Source: Platynereis dumerilii (lineage: Eukaryota > Annelida > Polychaeta > Phyllodocida > Nereididae). From it: 64,000 nt of DNA. Made by a program: the position numbers and the translations under genes. Shown here one piece after another: positions 22,390 through 35,776 of this stretch (position 1 is its first letter; every line of letters begins with the position of its first letter). The stretch spans positions 80,297,380-80,361,379 of the forward strand of contig JAPTHN010000001.1 in NCBI GenBank assembly GCA_026936325.1, in the 5' to 3' direction. The notes below the pieces were generated by a model. The model did not search any database, was not told where the DNA came from, and was given only the letters and a program-made list of their open reading frames with translations.

Positions 22390-22790
22390 AGGGACCGTTC
22401 AGAATTTATGACTGGGGGGATGGGAGTTTTGGCCGATGGGGTACTAACTTTTCACACGTGTTTCAAGGGGGGGTATTAAATTTTGACATCACTTCCAATG
22501 GGGGGAGTAAGAAATTTTAACAAAGAAAAAATGTTAAAAAACACGCATAAACTCATTTTATTTGGACTTTTTTACATGCAAAAGTCTTCGAAATGACGCG
22601 AGTGAGTATGCGTGGCCGTGCATCACAGTATATATGTGTGTATTGCTTTGTATGTATATGTCCCAAAAAAAAAAATGTCCTGGAACTTCCCGTCAAAAAT
22701 TGATACCCCTCCTTGAGCTTCGTGTGGATTTTTATTACCCCACCCTTAGGTTTCACACATATTTTTAGTACCCCAATGGGACTGTTATTT
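22390..22790. mobile_element. Inverted-repeat element (GGGACCGTTCAG type), right end incomplete
   Basis: It begins AGGGACCGTTCAGAATTTAT and has G runs in the left half. The right half repeats the left in inverted form (GGTACTAACTTTTCACAC against the complement around 22735-22780). The expected terminal CTGAACGGTCCCT is missing, so the right end seems lost. No coding capacity. Confidence 0.55.
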
Positions 22791-23479
22791 TACAATTTTT
22801 TGAAGCTTTCAAATTGCCCTTCTTTCACTTTTAGATCCCGTAAAAAAAATTCAAGTGATTTAGAACAGACGACTCAGCATGAAACGGCAAAACCACAGGA
22901 GGATTTATTGTTGTTCTCATAAGTTGAGAATATACCTCCATACAAAAGATATATACTTTTGTTTTCAAGACAAAATTTCTTTTTTTGAAATTTTTCGTGA
23001 ATATACCTGATGGCAATTTCTAGAAGTGTGCAAATTTTCATCTTGATACCTTAAGAGGAAGTACTATTTTAGCTTTTTCGAAAGTGTGTGTTTTTAAGGT
23101 TGCTGAGTTTACTTTAATGACATCGTAGATGTGCACAACGGTGCGTTTTTCCAGTTTAATTAAGTATATTTATATTTATTTACGTGTTACCTATTGTCTA
23201 GCGCATGGTAGGTTAGTAGGCTGAAATCGTGCCTTCATTTTCTTGTGTATTTGCACTGTCACTGCAGTCTGCACATGTGTATCTGCAATAAATCTATAGG
23301 CCTATATACTATAGTGGACAAAGCCATCAAGATGTAATTAGCTATTGTGATAATTACAGGGCGTTGATTGAACAGTTTCTCTTTTATTCTTGTTACTTCC
23401 TCAATTCCGATCAATTTTGTTAATTGCCCAACAGGAATTCGCACTGAAGTGGACTCAAAAACTTTGTAATCCCCTGTCA

Positions 23480-23481
<2 letters not shown>

Positions 23482-23576
<95 letters not shown>
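23482..23576. repeat. (ATCT)n microsatellite
   Basis: About 23 uninterrupted four-base units. An open frame through it is purely the translation of the repeat. Confidence 0.97.
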
Positions 23577-24269
23577 TTTAACGGGATTTAAAAAGAAATC
23601 CACAAACAGATAAGGGCATGTGAATGAACGAACCAGATTCAAAATTATGTTATCCATAAAAGAAATGTGTATAGGGGAAACACTGTGAATCAGATAAGTT
23701 TATTTTTGCCAGATTTCAAATAGTAACAAAGATATTTGCTTTTTGAATGTTTCTACTATATAATATATGCATGGCAATAAAACAATGGCACCATTTGAGA
23801 TTTCCAAAGGTACTTGCGACATTTTTGGGTATGTTAGCAAAAGAATCTATCATTGTAGCGGGTATCATCTAAGCAAGGTTGATCCGTTTTTAACAAAGTA
23901 GCTGTTAAAGGCATTACTGATTTCTTTAGGATGGATTACCATTTAAGTTGAAAGTACTAATGGCTTCCACTTTTCTTTTTGATGATAATAATGGGCCAAG
24001 ATTTGCACTGTACGTGAAACCCGACTGAAACTGGGTCAATTTTCTTTAAGGCCAAATTCTTCTTCTTGCTCAGTTGCTTTCACTTCCAACATTTTATTAC
24101 ATTGACAAAGCTTAGGAGATACTTTTTTCCTCTTGTTTTTGTCCATACTTTTACAACCAACAGTAATTTTAAGAGCTCTTAAATCTCAAATACATAGAAG
24201 AAGTACTGTACATGTCCATTATAACTCTTCCCTTGCAGCTGTTTCATTGTAGACTCTATTTGTCTGAAA

Positions 24270-24540
24270 AACTAGAAAAGCTGCCCAACTGGGAATCCCT
24301 TCATGTGATCTGACCATGATTCAAGTTGCAAAGAAGGATGGTTTTCTAGTCTCACTCTGTATTCACCTGTTTTTTTTTCACCAACAAACTTCGTGAAAGC
24401 CTAATTTATTGCCCATTGGAGAAAGGAGATGTGGCACAGTACCTCACTGGAGATGCATGCCTTGTTTGCCACTGTCTACAATCATAGATCCTGATATTTC
24501 TAAGATCAGCAAGTCCTGGAAAATAATCACAGACTAATGT
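24270..24540. repeat. Dispersed unit U, copy in duplication II
   Basis: TGATCTGACCATGATTCAAG, AAGAAGGATGG, a T run, CACCAACAAACTTCGTG and TTTATTGCCCATTGGAG occur in order, closest to the copy at 14440. Confidence 0.65.
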
Positions 24541-25083
24541 ATGTCACATGCCATTGGAAACTGGAGATGGTGGAAACCCGAGGGTTCCGGAGGGGTCCGG
24601 AGGATTTATTCCAAAAGGGCCCGACAGATCAGCAACATCTTGTTTTAAGCCCGACATGATATTACTATGTGTTATTGTGTAATCATCTTCATTATGATTT
24701 AAGTGACAGATCAGTGATTCCTTGCTCAGATACGTACTCGCATCCAGTGCTGTCAGAAGCTGTTATACCATTTGACAACTCCCTTTGTTGTCCACTTATT
24801 GTCTCATGTTTGACTGTTTGAGTGTGTGTCATGGTGTAGGTTGGTTATCAGTTATTTTTCATGGGATCAGGAATATGTGTTTAACACAACTCAGACTAAA
24901 TCCCTCGGTTGATAAATCACATATTTCCTCTCCCGTGATGAATATGCTAGCCTTTCCTCTTAACTGCATACAAAGCAGCATGAGCTCTCACAGTTGTATG
25001 CCATGTATGGTACATATTTTTTACAGAGAAGGTACATATTTTTTACAGGCTTTCAGTGTGGGAATCCTTTCATATGATCTGAC

Positions 25084-25879
25084 TCTTGACGGGAGTCACA
25101 GAAGAAATCAATCTTGCGTTTAAAAATGCTCTTTATTATGCACTCAAACTGTAGTGCTTGGTGAATCTGCACAAAATAAATAAAAAGGACGAATCAGCAC
25201 AAAATTCACAATTATATAAATAGGTCTTAAAACCATATAAATTCTAAAATATGAAAATGCTAAAATACCAGAATTCATGTATAATTGTAAATAAATAGAT
25301 TATAATCAAACTCACAACATATTGAGCATCCTTTCATATACATGTAACTCCTCATCAAGATTAAGCCATTGAAATTTTAGTTCCCTGAATACAAGAAAAA
25401 TTAAACTCACATAAATATTCTAATCCATAACATTTATGGCAAATAATGCAGTAATTGCAATACCAACTAAATATAATTAATACAAAGTTCACATACCTGT
25501 TAAATTAGCTATGTCATTTTAAAATCTTGTTAAAAACCATCATGGCTGCCAATAAAATATGGCTAGACCAAGTGTCTTGTAGGCTGCCCTTGTATGAAAT
25601 GACCCAGGGAAATTGAATTACACAGGAAATCAAATCATGTCAAATATCCCATAATTTTAATTGACCCACTTAATCAATCATCAATGACTATCACATGCTA
25701 TTTCACTCATGTAAAACATGTACAATCACACATGTCACAGTTTGAAAACAGATAGAAACATAGACAAACAAGCTTCTCAATGGAATGCATTCCTTCAATG
25801 AAATCAGCTGATCTGAGAACATGGAACATTTTAATAATAAATCAGAACTAAAAGTGATTTTAAATAATCAACTTTTACA
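25084..25879 (-). repeat. 3' LTR of the BEL/Pao element
   Basis: It matches 31290-32085 over its whole length. In element orientation the LTR starts TGTAAAAG. Confidence 0.92.
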
Positions 25880-25891
25880 CTCCCACCTTTT
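25880..25891 (-). promoter_or_regulatory. Polypurine tract of the BEL/Pao element
   Basis: In element orientation the purine run AAAAGGTGGGAG abuts the 3' LTR, the expected place for the plus-strand primer site. Confidence 0.65.
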
Positions 25892-26101
25892 GAACTATTC
25901 CAAGTTCAAATTTGAAATTCACAAGTAATTATACAAAATCAAATATATGTCACGAACCTAAGTATCAACATACAATACCTACACCTAACTTTTTTTTTCT
26001 AAATCAAAATTTTAAATTATTACATTTTTTTTTTTTTTTTTGTTGTTGCTCTAAGAGCAAATAGTTTGCTTTTAAACAATAACGTCTAACACAAATACAA
26101 T

Positions 26102-29100
26102 TTACTGAGCAGCTTCTAAAAGTACAATTTTTGTAATTGGACGAACAAAAGTAGTGGACCTTGTTTTTACTTCGACTGAACGCACAAGTCCATCTGCACT
26201 CTCTTTTGTCTGTACAACCAAACCCAAAGGCCACAAATATCTTGGAACATTCATATCAGAGACGAGCACCAAATCTCCAACTTTGACATTTCTTTGCACT
26301 TTCAGCCACTTTTGTCTTTTCTGCAACTCTGGCAAATATTCACGAAGCCACTTCTTCCAGAATTGGTCAGTCATGTGCTGTACAAATCTCCACCTCTTTC
26401 TGAACACATCAGCTTCGTGAGATACAATAGGGGGACAAGCATGACCCTCCTTAAGCATTAAGAAATGAGCTGGGGTTAGAGCAGCATCACTGTTTGGATC
26501 ATCATCCAATTTTGTTAGGGGCCTTGTATTGATGACATGTTCAACTTCACAAAAGATGGTCTGCAGGATCTCATCAGTCATTTTATGTCTTTGATCAAAC
26601 ATCCCTGCAAACACTTTTCTCACTGTCCTAATCAAGCGCTCCCACACGCCACCCATGTGAGAAGCAAAGGGGGGGTTGAAATGCCACTCTATCCCTACTC
26701 CACCTTTTGTCAACTCTCGCAAAATTTTGTCTTGATCTAGTTCTTGAAGACCTTTAGCTAGCTCATTGTGACCTCCTACAAAGATTGTTCCATTGTCTGA
26801 AAAGACCTTTTCAGGAGTTCCTCATCGTGAGGTAAATCTTCGAAAGGCATTGAGAAAGCTATGAGTGTCGAGACTGCACAAAACTTCAATATGGACCGCC
26901 CTGGTGCCGAAACAGGTGAAAATACAGCCATAACGCTTAATCTCACTCCGACGTTGTTTCACATAGAAGGGGCCGAAACAGTCTATTCCAATACATGTAA
27001 ATGGAGCCTTGTACGGTTGCAGCCTCTCAGAAGGTAGATCAGACATCATTTGAACTGAAGTAGGAGCGAAGAGTCTCTTACAAGTAACGCAGTTCCGAGA
27101 CACACCTTTGACCACCACTCGAACCTTGGTAATCCAGAACTTTTGCCTAAGATTGCTAGTTACCCATTCTGTGCCCAGATGGGCGACATTGTGACTCTCA
27201 GTGACAATACAGCGAGCAATGTGATGGTTGTGAGGAATCAAGATAGGTTGTTTACAAACACCTGTTGGGGCATTTCTGAGCCTTCCGCCGACCCTGATTA
27301 AACCACTATCATCCAGGAATGGCGACAATGCAGAGACAGAACTGCTGGAATTGACTACACCACCGTTGACAAGAGCATTAAGCTCCTTTGGATAGGAGTG
27401 CCGCTGAACAAAAGAGATAATCGCAACCTCTGCTTGAGCAATTTCTGTAACAGTGAGTCTACCCTTGTTTACTTTGCAACCTCTCAGCACCCCTTTGAGT
27501 CTAAGCAACCATGCAATTGCCCTCTTCATCTTATACCAAGATGAATAATGATTCAGGAAAACTTCCAAGGAATCCACCACCACTTCTGCCAGGAAAGTAG
27601 AACCAGATGAGACTTTAACTTCGGGATCAGACTCAGACAATTCCACATTAGGGCCACTGGGGGTCTGCCATTCGCTCTTGTAAGTTCGAAGGAACCTAGG
27701 ACCTTTAAACCACACATCCATGTCAAGACCATCAATTGTCTGGGCCTTCGTCACAAGGTCCGCAGGATTTTCCTTTCCAGGAATATGATTCCATTGCGAC
27801 AGATCAGTCAACTGCCTAATCATGCTGACACGATTACTCACGAAGACATGGAAGCGACCAGAATCATTGTTGAGATACTTCAATACCAACTCGCTATCCG
27901 TCCAGAAATACGAAGTAACAAACTCCAAATCCATTTCTCTTCTGAGAAGACCATCAACTTGTGCTGCTACAACTGCAGCCTGCAATTCTAGACGTGGGAT
28001 TGTAGATGATTTGATAGGCGCCACCTTACATTTGCTAAGGATCAGAGCAGTGTGGATTTCTCCATGCCTATTTATGCACCTGACGTAACTACATGAGCCA
28101 TAGGCTTTCAAACTTGCATCAGAAAAGTGATGCAACTCCACAACTGAATCATCAAACGAAGCTGGCTTGATGCACCTGGGCACCTGGAAATGTTCAAGAC
28201 CCTTTAAATTTGTAACCCATGCATTCCACCTTTCCAACAAATCCAAAGGAATGTTTTCATCCCAAGAAAGTTTGAGACGAGTTGAATCTTGAAAGAGTAG
28301 TTTTCCAGCAAGAACAATGGGACTGACCAGACCTAGCGGATCAAACATTGACGCAACTGCACTCAGCATAGATCGCCTGTCTAACTGTCGGACAGTTTCG
28401 ATGTTCACCTTGAACCTAAAATTATCTTCCAGCACATCCCAATGAACACCTAAAACTCGACTACTTGCAGATGAATCAAACTCCTTGACCTCTTTCGCCC
28501 GATCTGAAAGCGGAACGTCAGCAAGAACATCAACATCATTAGCCACAAACTTGGTGAAATTGAAACCTGCTTTGCTGAGCAATTCTTTGACACCCATAAT
28601 AACTTTCAAAGCTTCTTCCCTTGAAGGAGCAGACTTCAAACAATCATCCACATAGAAACTTTTTAAGACAGTATCAGCCACAAGATCATCAACTTCATTG
28701 TCATGCAAAATGCGTCTGAGAGCAAAGGTTGAACTGCTGGAACACCACACTCCGCCAAACAAATGGGACGTCATTCGATAATGAACTAGCTTTCCTTCAC
28801 CATCAACCCACAAGAATCTCAAGGCGTCTCTGTCCTTTGGAGGAATGCGAATCTGGTTGTACATAGCCTCTATATCACCAGTCACTGCCTGAGAATGTTC
28901 TCGAAACCTCAGAAGCACATGCAACAATCTATTATTTAAGTCTGGACCCTGGTAACACTTATCATTCAAGGATTCGCCGAGATACTTGGAAGCGCAATCA
29001 AACACCACACGGAGCTTTCCAGGTTTCTTGTCCGTGACAACAGCCTGATGAGGCAAGTACCATACACAACCCGATTTATTTATCTCACACTCTGGGACAA

Positions 29101-31246
29101 TCTCCGCGTAACCATTTTGAAGCAACTTAGCAATTTCCATTTCATAACGATCAGTTAAGCCCTTCTTGACCAAATTCCTCTGCAGCGACTTGAACCTCGA
29201 CAACGCTACTACAAAATTGTTTGGAACCTCGACATCCGGCTTCCATGGAATAGGCAGTTCATAGTGACCATCAACAACACGAATCTCCTTATTCCACAAC
29301 TCAATGACTGACTTGTCATTCACTGACCACGAAGTTTCATCACCACATAAGCCCTCATTTTCCATCTGCCACAAACTTTGGACCTTGTCTTCAAGAGAAG
29401 TGCTAATGAAATGAGAAACCACGGTCTTACTCACAGGACTACTCACAAAATTTGGGCCATTCACTGTCCAACCAAAAAGAGTTCTTGTTGCAAAGGGTTC
29501 TCCTTCACTTCCTGAGCGCACTTCAAGAGGAACTAAGGCTTGGGCGTTGTCCTGACCCAACAAAATCTCAACTGATCTCCCAGGTCCGACCAAAGACAAA
29601 TCTTGAAGATGTGGAAAAACCTTGCCTGGATCCATAGATGACGTAACAACAGGAATCTCATCTGTAACAAGAACGTTTTTGACATTCAAAGAATTCATAC
29701 CATCTGCAGATACCAGAGTTAGATCGACAGCTTTAGAAACCTTTGACTCATTTGACTTACTCATAGTATTTAATGAGTATCTCACTTCTTGACCACTAAT
29801 ACCAAGACTTTGTACCAGTGACTTTGAACAGAAACTACTACTGGAAGCAGTGTCAAGAAGGGCACATGCCTCAACCTCACCATTGACAATTACAGAGACC
29901 ACTGGCATATTTACATCAACCCCTGAACTTGTTGTAGCACTTGTGATACAAGTAGAATTTGACACATTTTTTCGATCAATTGAATTAGAAGCTCCCCTGC
30001 GAGAGGACTCATGTGTATCATTGACATGCAAGAACTTGGTATGCTTTTTGCCACACCCATCTACCGAACAAACAGTTGGTTTTCTGCAATTGGCTGTTGA
30101 ATGATTTGACAATAAGCAATTTTCACACAAGTGCTTGTCATTTACAAATTTCAAACGTTCTTTAACCTTCATTGATTTAAACATTGGGCATGAGAAAAGT
30201 TTATGTTCACTTTTGCACAAGACACATGGTGGAAAGTTACCCGATGTAGTTCTTACGATCTGCGAAGAGAAGGATTTCACTTTATCTTCTCGTTGGTAGA
30301 GGCCAGTCTTCAGACTCCCGTATACTGGATCGTTCGCATCTTCAGCCTCTCTTTCGATGAAGTCAACGAAGAGCTTGAAATCAGGATAATCATCATTATC
30401 ACGTTTATATTTCATGACACATTTTCTCCAATCTTCGCGCAAATCTCCATCGAGTCTCTTGATCACATCAACGATACAGGACTGACTTTCAACCTCGTGA
30501 AGCTTACCAAGCTGGGACAAAATGGAGTAACACTGTGTCAGATCGTTGGACAATTTCATTAAATCTTCAGAGGATCGGACCTTTCTGCCATTGCGAAGCT
30601 CACGGACGATACGTTCAGTTATAATGTGACTATTGCCAAAACGCTTCTCCAACAACTCCCTGGCCTTCTGATAGCCACCTTCTTTGAGAAGAACACACGA
30701 CTGAATAGTCTGGAAGGCATCATCACAAGTAGACTGCACTAATCGAGCCAACTTCGCATTGTCGTCCATGTTAGTTTTACCCACGCACTGATCAAAAATG
30801 GCCATGAATGCATGGTATTTAAGAGGATCACCACCATAGGAATCAATCTTCAAATTGGGCATATTCATCATGGCATAAATTTCATGAGCATCAACTTGCT
30901 TTTGGGCAGTATTGTCTTCCTTTGAAGCATCTTCTGGCTTGGGCTTTACTTCTACATTATTGGTTGTTGCTCTGACCCACTGTTTCACCGCTTTGATGGC
31001 TGTGATGTAATCCTTCTGGGCAGCAAAATAATAATTGTCACTTTCTTCTATGTCCTTTTCATTTTCTAATGAATCATGATATTTCTTATGAGCTTCACCA
31101 AAGTTCGTAAATCTGTCTTTTAGCATTTGTTCACTTGCCTTCACCTTTTCAGCATCTTCTTCAGCCATGAATTGTTCGACGTCATTACAACCCCTTGTGA
31201 GAGAAGCTCTTCTTGCTTTCCTTGATAACTTGTCTTGCTCCGTCAT
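26102..31246 (-). CDS. BEL/Pao gag-pol coding region
   Basis: In order, the translated region shows a gag part with cysteine-rich zinc-knuckle-like motifs (CVLCK, CENC, CRKPTVC), an aspartic protease motif (ALLDTASSS), a reverse transcriptase with YVDD, RNase H sequence (HFSDASLKAYG, WTDSELVL), and an integrase with a zinc-binding N-terminal part (CVTCKR), a catalytic core (GIDCFGPF) and a C-terminal domain. The long single gag-pol frame and the YVDD form fit BEL/Pao rather than Gypsy or Copia. It is treated as a fossil: nearly whole, about one interruption. Confidence 0.9.
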
Positions 31247-31289
31247 GTTGATGTACGAACATCCTGATGACTTGCGATATGTTATTCAC

Positions 31290-32085
31290 TATTGACGGGA
31301 GTCACAGAAGAAATCAATCTTGCGTTTAAAAATGCTCTTTATTATGCACTCAAACTGTAGTGCTTGGTGAATCTGCACAAAATAAATAAAAAGGACGAAT
31401 CAGCACAAAATTCACAATTATATAAATAGGTCTTAAAACCATATAAATTCTAAAATATGAAAATGCTAAAATACCAGAATTCATGTATAATTGTAAATAA
31501 ATAGATTATAATCAAACTCACAACATATTGAGCATCCTTTCATATACATGTAACTCCTCATCAAGATTAAGCCATTGAAATTTTAGTTCCCTGAATACAA
31601 GAAAAATTAAACTCACATAAATATTCTAATCCATAACATTTATGGCAAATAATGCAGTAATTGCAATACCAACTAAATATAATTAATACAAAGTTCACAT
31701 ACCTGTTAAATTAGCTATGTCATTTTAAAATCTTGTTAAAAACCATCATGGCTGCCAATAAAATATGGCTAGACCAAGTGTCTTGTAGGCTGCCCTTGTA
31801 TGAAATGACCCAGGGAAATTGAATTACACAGGAAATCAAATCATGTCAAATATCCCATAATTTTAATTGACCCACTTAATCAATCATCAATGACTATCAC
31901 ATGCTATTTCACTCATGTAAAACATGTACAATCACACATGTCACAGTTTGAAAACAGATAGAAACATAGACAAACAAGCTTCTCAATGGAATGCATTCCT
32001 TCAATGAAATCAGCTGATCTGAGAACATGGAACATTTTAATAATAAATCAGAACTAAAAGTGATTTTAAATAATCAACTTTTACA
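31290..32085 (-). repeat. 5' LTR of the BEL/Pao element
   Basis: It has the same length as, and by eye the same sequence as, 25084-25879. The element's promoter would lie here. No convincing tRNA primer site was recognised just inside it. Confidence 0.92.
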
Positions 32086-32390
32086 CTGACCATGGAAGTT
32101 GAAAAGAAGGACGGCTTCCTAGTCTCACTTTGTTTTCGCTTGGTTTTTTTGCCAACAAACTTTTGTAAAAGCTTTTTTTTTTCTCGCGTTAGACGTGGCC
32201 ATTTCTCACAAAGAAAATCTAGTGGAGATGTATGGCTTGTTGGTCACAATTACAAGAGCTGGTGTGTCCTTGTGTAACTGGGCCAAGGTCAACATCTGAC
32301 TTAAGTCTCAGGAAAATGATCATAATATGCTAAATAGAGCTTTAGTGTCCAGAAGCAGTTAATGGCAGGGGGCAAACATAAGATAAGGGA

Positions 32391-32713
32391 GGGGGCTTTG
32401 TGTCTTTTTTCCTCGACGGGAAATTATTTATTACCTTGCAATTGCACCATTAATTATTCATTTTGTGTGTGCGTCATCCTAAAATCTTTGTTTCTAAATC
32501 AAAATACCCTGACCGGAAATAAATAAATTCAATACTGCCCAGAACTTGCAGAAGCTAAAGCTGGAGCCAGCAGCAACGAAATATAATAATTGTTGGATAC
32601 TTGGTGACAGTGTTTGTGAGAATATTGGTGGTTGGCTAGAAAGCTGTTTTGTAGGGTAGACCAACAAAATAAAATTGCAGACGAAAAATTATTCACTGAA
32701 AGTCATATGACAC
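32391..32713. other. Unassigned stretch
   Basis: AT-rich DNA between the end of duplication copy II and the large palindrome. No gene is recognised. Confidence 0.4.
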
Positions 32714-32957
32714 TTTTAATGAGCTGTCTCAGAGAAAATCATGCAATATCAGGGGATTGGTTCGGATGACGTTCTCGGAATGGCCTAAAATTTTACGTAG
32801 TGATCAGACCACCTCTTAAACGAAGAAATGTAAAGTTGGAACTTCAAAACTCAGAATACTTTTTTCACAGGGGGGCCTCAAAAAAGGGGTGTCGGGAAGC
32901 CATTTTTCACAGAAATCCTCATTTCTTCAACTAAAAAGTGGTCGATGTTCAGCCCTC

Positions 32958-35776
32958 AGACTCAGACTCAGACTCAGACTCAGACAATATTTATTAAGAC
33001 TCAAACAAAAGTTAAAGAGCTAGGAGACCCCTCAAAGGTTTTTAAAAAAACCGCTAGCGAGTGGCCACCTTTCAATAGATACATATAATTCGTATTATAT
33101 ATAAGTCAGTCAAATTACCAATATTAATTACATGCATATAAATTATTATACTGAAACAGCGAAGAAGAAGGGAGAGAAAAAAAAAATTGTTATAAGAAAA
33201 AAAAAATAAGAATAATAAAAAAAAATCATTGGCTATTGAAATATTATGTTGACTGGCAAAGTCGTAGTGTGACCAGAGGAGCAGGTGCGCGTGATGCAGT
33301 GTGAAACAAAGTATCATTTTAAAATACTACAAATAACAATGAGTGAATGTTTACTGTATAATCATGTGAAATAAGTAAATTAATAATAATAATCAACAAA
33401 CAAGAAAAAAAAAAAAAGTTAATTTCGAAGACATATATAACAGTTAGTGATGCTACAATCTGTACTATAATTTTTAATTAAAAAATTTTTCACATATATT
33501 TTAAACCCTATAAAACTATGAGTAAAAATTTTATCCCTAATTGTTTTGTTCATTGCGTTGAAAATGCTCGGTAATTTATACGAAAAACTTTGAGTTGCAA
33601 ATTCATGTCTTACTCGCGGAACAGGTAAGAGTTGCTGATCTGTCAACCTGGTTGCATACCTTGGATGAACTTGCTCATTGCATCCTACCAAGGACCACAG
33701 CGACTCCGGAAGTACTCCATTGAAAAATTTGAAAAGTAATTTGTAGTCATGCAGTGCGCATATGTCATCAAATTTGAGAATTTTTAAGTTCTTGAAAATT
33801 GTACTAGTGTGAGAATTGTATCTACTTCTAGTTTATACTCTTATTGCCTTCTTTTGTAGAACATTTATCTATTTTGAGTGTCTTCCCCAAAGAAACACCC
33901 CGTAGTTAAGATGGGATAAAATGAGGGAGTTATAAATATGTAAAAGTACCTCTGGAGGGAGAATGTTCTTCAATCTATTTAATACACCAATTGTTTTCGA
34001 TATTTTCATACTGACGCTACTAGAATGGGCTTTCCAGTTAAGGTTTTCATCAATTATTATACCCAAAAAGTTAAAATGTTTTACAAATTCAATCTCATGG
34101 TTATTAATGTGAATTTTAGGCATATCAACTTTTCTTTGTTTTGTGTGAAATATCATTGCCTTGGTTTTTTCACAATTTAATGATAATTTATTTAACTTCA
34201 ACCATGTACTAATCTTCGAGAGTTCATTACTTAATATCTCATCAACATTCATATGTTGATCAATAAGCTTGACAGTTTTTAATGTTGTAAACAAAGTGGA
34301 GTCATCTGCATACGTTATCGGATAGAAAATATTTGATGCTCTTGCTATATCATTAACATAAATAAGAAATAAAAGGGGGCCTAAAATGGATCCTTGTGGA
34401 ACTCCTGTTGTTATGGGTAGTAAATCTGACTTGATTCCATTAAATTCTACATACTATGTTCTATTTGAAAGATAGTTAGTTAGTAAGTTAATAGCCCTGT
34501 CTTTAATGCCATATATTTGTAATTTTTCTAGTAATATGGTGTGGTCAAGCGTATCAAAGGCCTTCGAAAGATCCAAGTATATGTTAACAGGAATTTCATT
34601 GTTGTCCATTTCTGATGTCAATTTATTAACTAATTCAATGGCAGCCAATTCTGTGGAATGATTTTGTCTGAATCCATATTGACTTTTGTAAAACAGTCTA
34701 TTATCTGTAAAATATTGATAAATTTGATTGTACATTACTTTTTCGAAGACCTTTGATACGCTAGGTAAGATGGAAACAGGGCGATAATTTTTTAAAAGAG
34801 TTTCTTCATTTTTCTTAAATATAGGGGTAACTTTGGCTATCTTTAATTTGTCTGGGAACACGCCAGTCTGGAAACATCGATTAATAATTTTGGCAAGTGG
34901 TTGACATAATTCCTTCTTCAAAAACTTTAACAATTTGTTTGATATTTGATCTGTACCTTGAGACGTCTTTGGTTTTATATTATCTATGACTTTTATAATG
35001 TCACTTTCAGACACCTCATTAAACTTAAAAATATTTTCAGACACATTCGACATATAATCTTGGAAAGTCTCATCATTTGATGGTAAAATTGTACTAGCAA
35101 GATTCGGGCCAAGCTCGACATAGTATTTGTTAAATGCATTGACTATCATATTGAAGTCACTGACATTATGACCATTGATATTGAAAGACATTGGACAGCT
35201 ATTTTTGTTAGTATCTTTATTTAATATTGTGTTAATCAGACTCCAGGTCTTTTTGATATCAGACTTTGATCTGCTGAAGCAATTTTCATAATAAAACTTT
35301 TTAGCATTTCTGATGCATTGTTTCAATATCTTATTATATGAATTTAAATTAAATTTTTTAGAAGCATAGTCCATTGAAGTGACCAATGTTTTCTTTAGTT
35401 CACGATACAATTTATCACGAAAAGCTATGGATTTTAGAATTCCAGCTGTCATCCATTTCTGTTTCTTATGCTTATACTTATTAAACTTCACCCTTTTCTT
35501 TGTAAAATATTTGTTAACTAATTTTTCTAATAGATCATGTAATTTAGCATAACTGTCATTTGCATCAGATCCAATTACATCATTCAGAATATGCAATGAT
35601 TCTTCACTGTTTAAGTCTTCTTTAAACTTAAGGTAAGTGTTATGATTGGAAAGACTTATATAACGGTATGTGCTGGTTTTTTTCTGGAATGAATAATCAA
35701 TTTGATTTAATAAAATACCAGAGATTGAATTTGTAAATGTATTAGATAATTTGGAAAAAATATTGTCAATCAGTGA
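32958..35776 (-). mobile_element. 5'-truncated LINE (CR1/Jockey-type group), copy 2
   Basis: In minus orientation the insertion is flanked by the 5-bp duplication CCCTC (32953-32957 and 35777-35781). The 3' tail is GTCTGA repeats (about 32958-32985 in complement). Ahead of it are AATAAATATT, GGGGTCTCC and a GGCCACTCGCTAGCGG stretch like those of the other two LINEs. The coding part starts within the end of the endonuclease domain. The undisturbed target is preserved in the opposite FB2 arm at 44391-44398. Confidence 0.9.
33419..35776 (-). pseudogene. LINE ORF2 fragment with in-frame stops
   Basis: One continuous minus-strand frame runs from the truncated 5' end to a C-terminal NCYICLRN. It is interrupted only by three stop codons (near 34454, 33869 and 33811), with no frameshift. 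Parts in order: end of the endonuclease (TYRYISLSNHNTYLKF), linker with FNKYKHKKQKW, NYRPVSILPSVSKVFE, QYGFRQNHSTELA, YLDLSKAFDTLDH, GVPQGSILGP, YADD, thumb with FNFLGI, and the C-terminal cysteine motif. The first stop falls between DLSKAFD and GVPQG, so the enzyme would be inactive. It is clearly related to, but not the same subfamily as, the LINE at 15752-18271. Confidence 0.85.

Larger units (their letters stand above)
25084..32085 (-). mobile_element. BEL/Pao LTR retrotransposon
   Basis: A 7.0 kb element in minus orientation, inserted in a dispersed U unit and flanked by the 5-bp duplication CTGAC (25079-25083 and 32086-32090). Both 796-bp LTRs are present and look essentially identical by eye, so the insertion is recent. 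Between them lies a gag-pol region with protease, reverse transcriptase, RNase H and integrase sequence in the BEL/Pao order. A polypurine tract adjoins the 3' LTR on its inner side. The element looks almost whole, with about one interruption of coding. No envelope-like gene is seen. The uninterrupted target is kept in duplication copy I near 15000. Confidence 0.95.
22860..32390 (+). repeat. Segmental duplication, copy II
   Basis: It matches copy I (8720-15240) block by block in the same orientation. It lacks FB1 at the equivalent site (about 24057) and instead contains the BEL/Pao element 25084-32085 within its second U unit. The CTAT microsatellite at 23482 is also specific to this copy. 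Confidence 0.7.

Noticed and set aside
23390-23581. Open frame with repeated YLSI
   Set aside because: Translation of the ATCT microsatellite.
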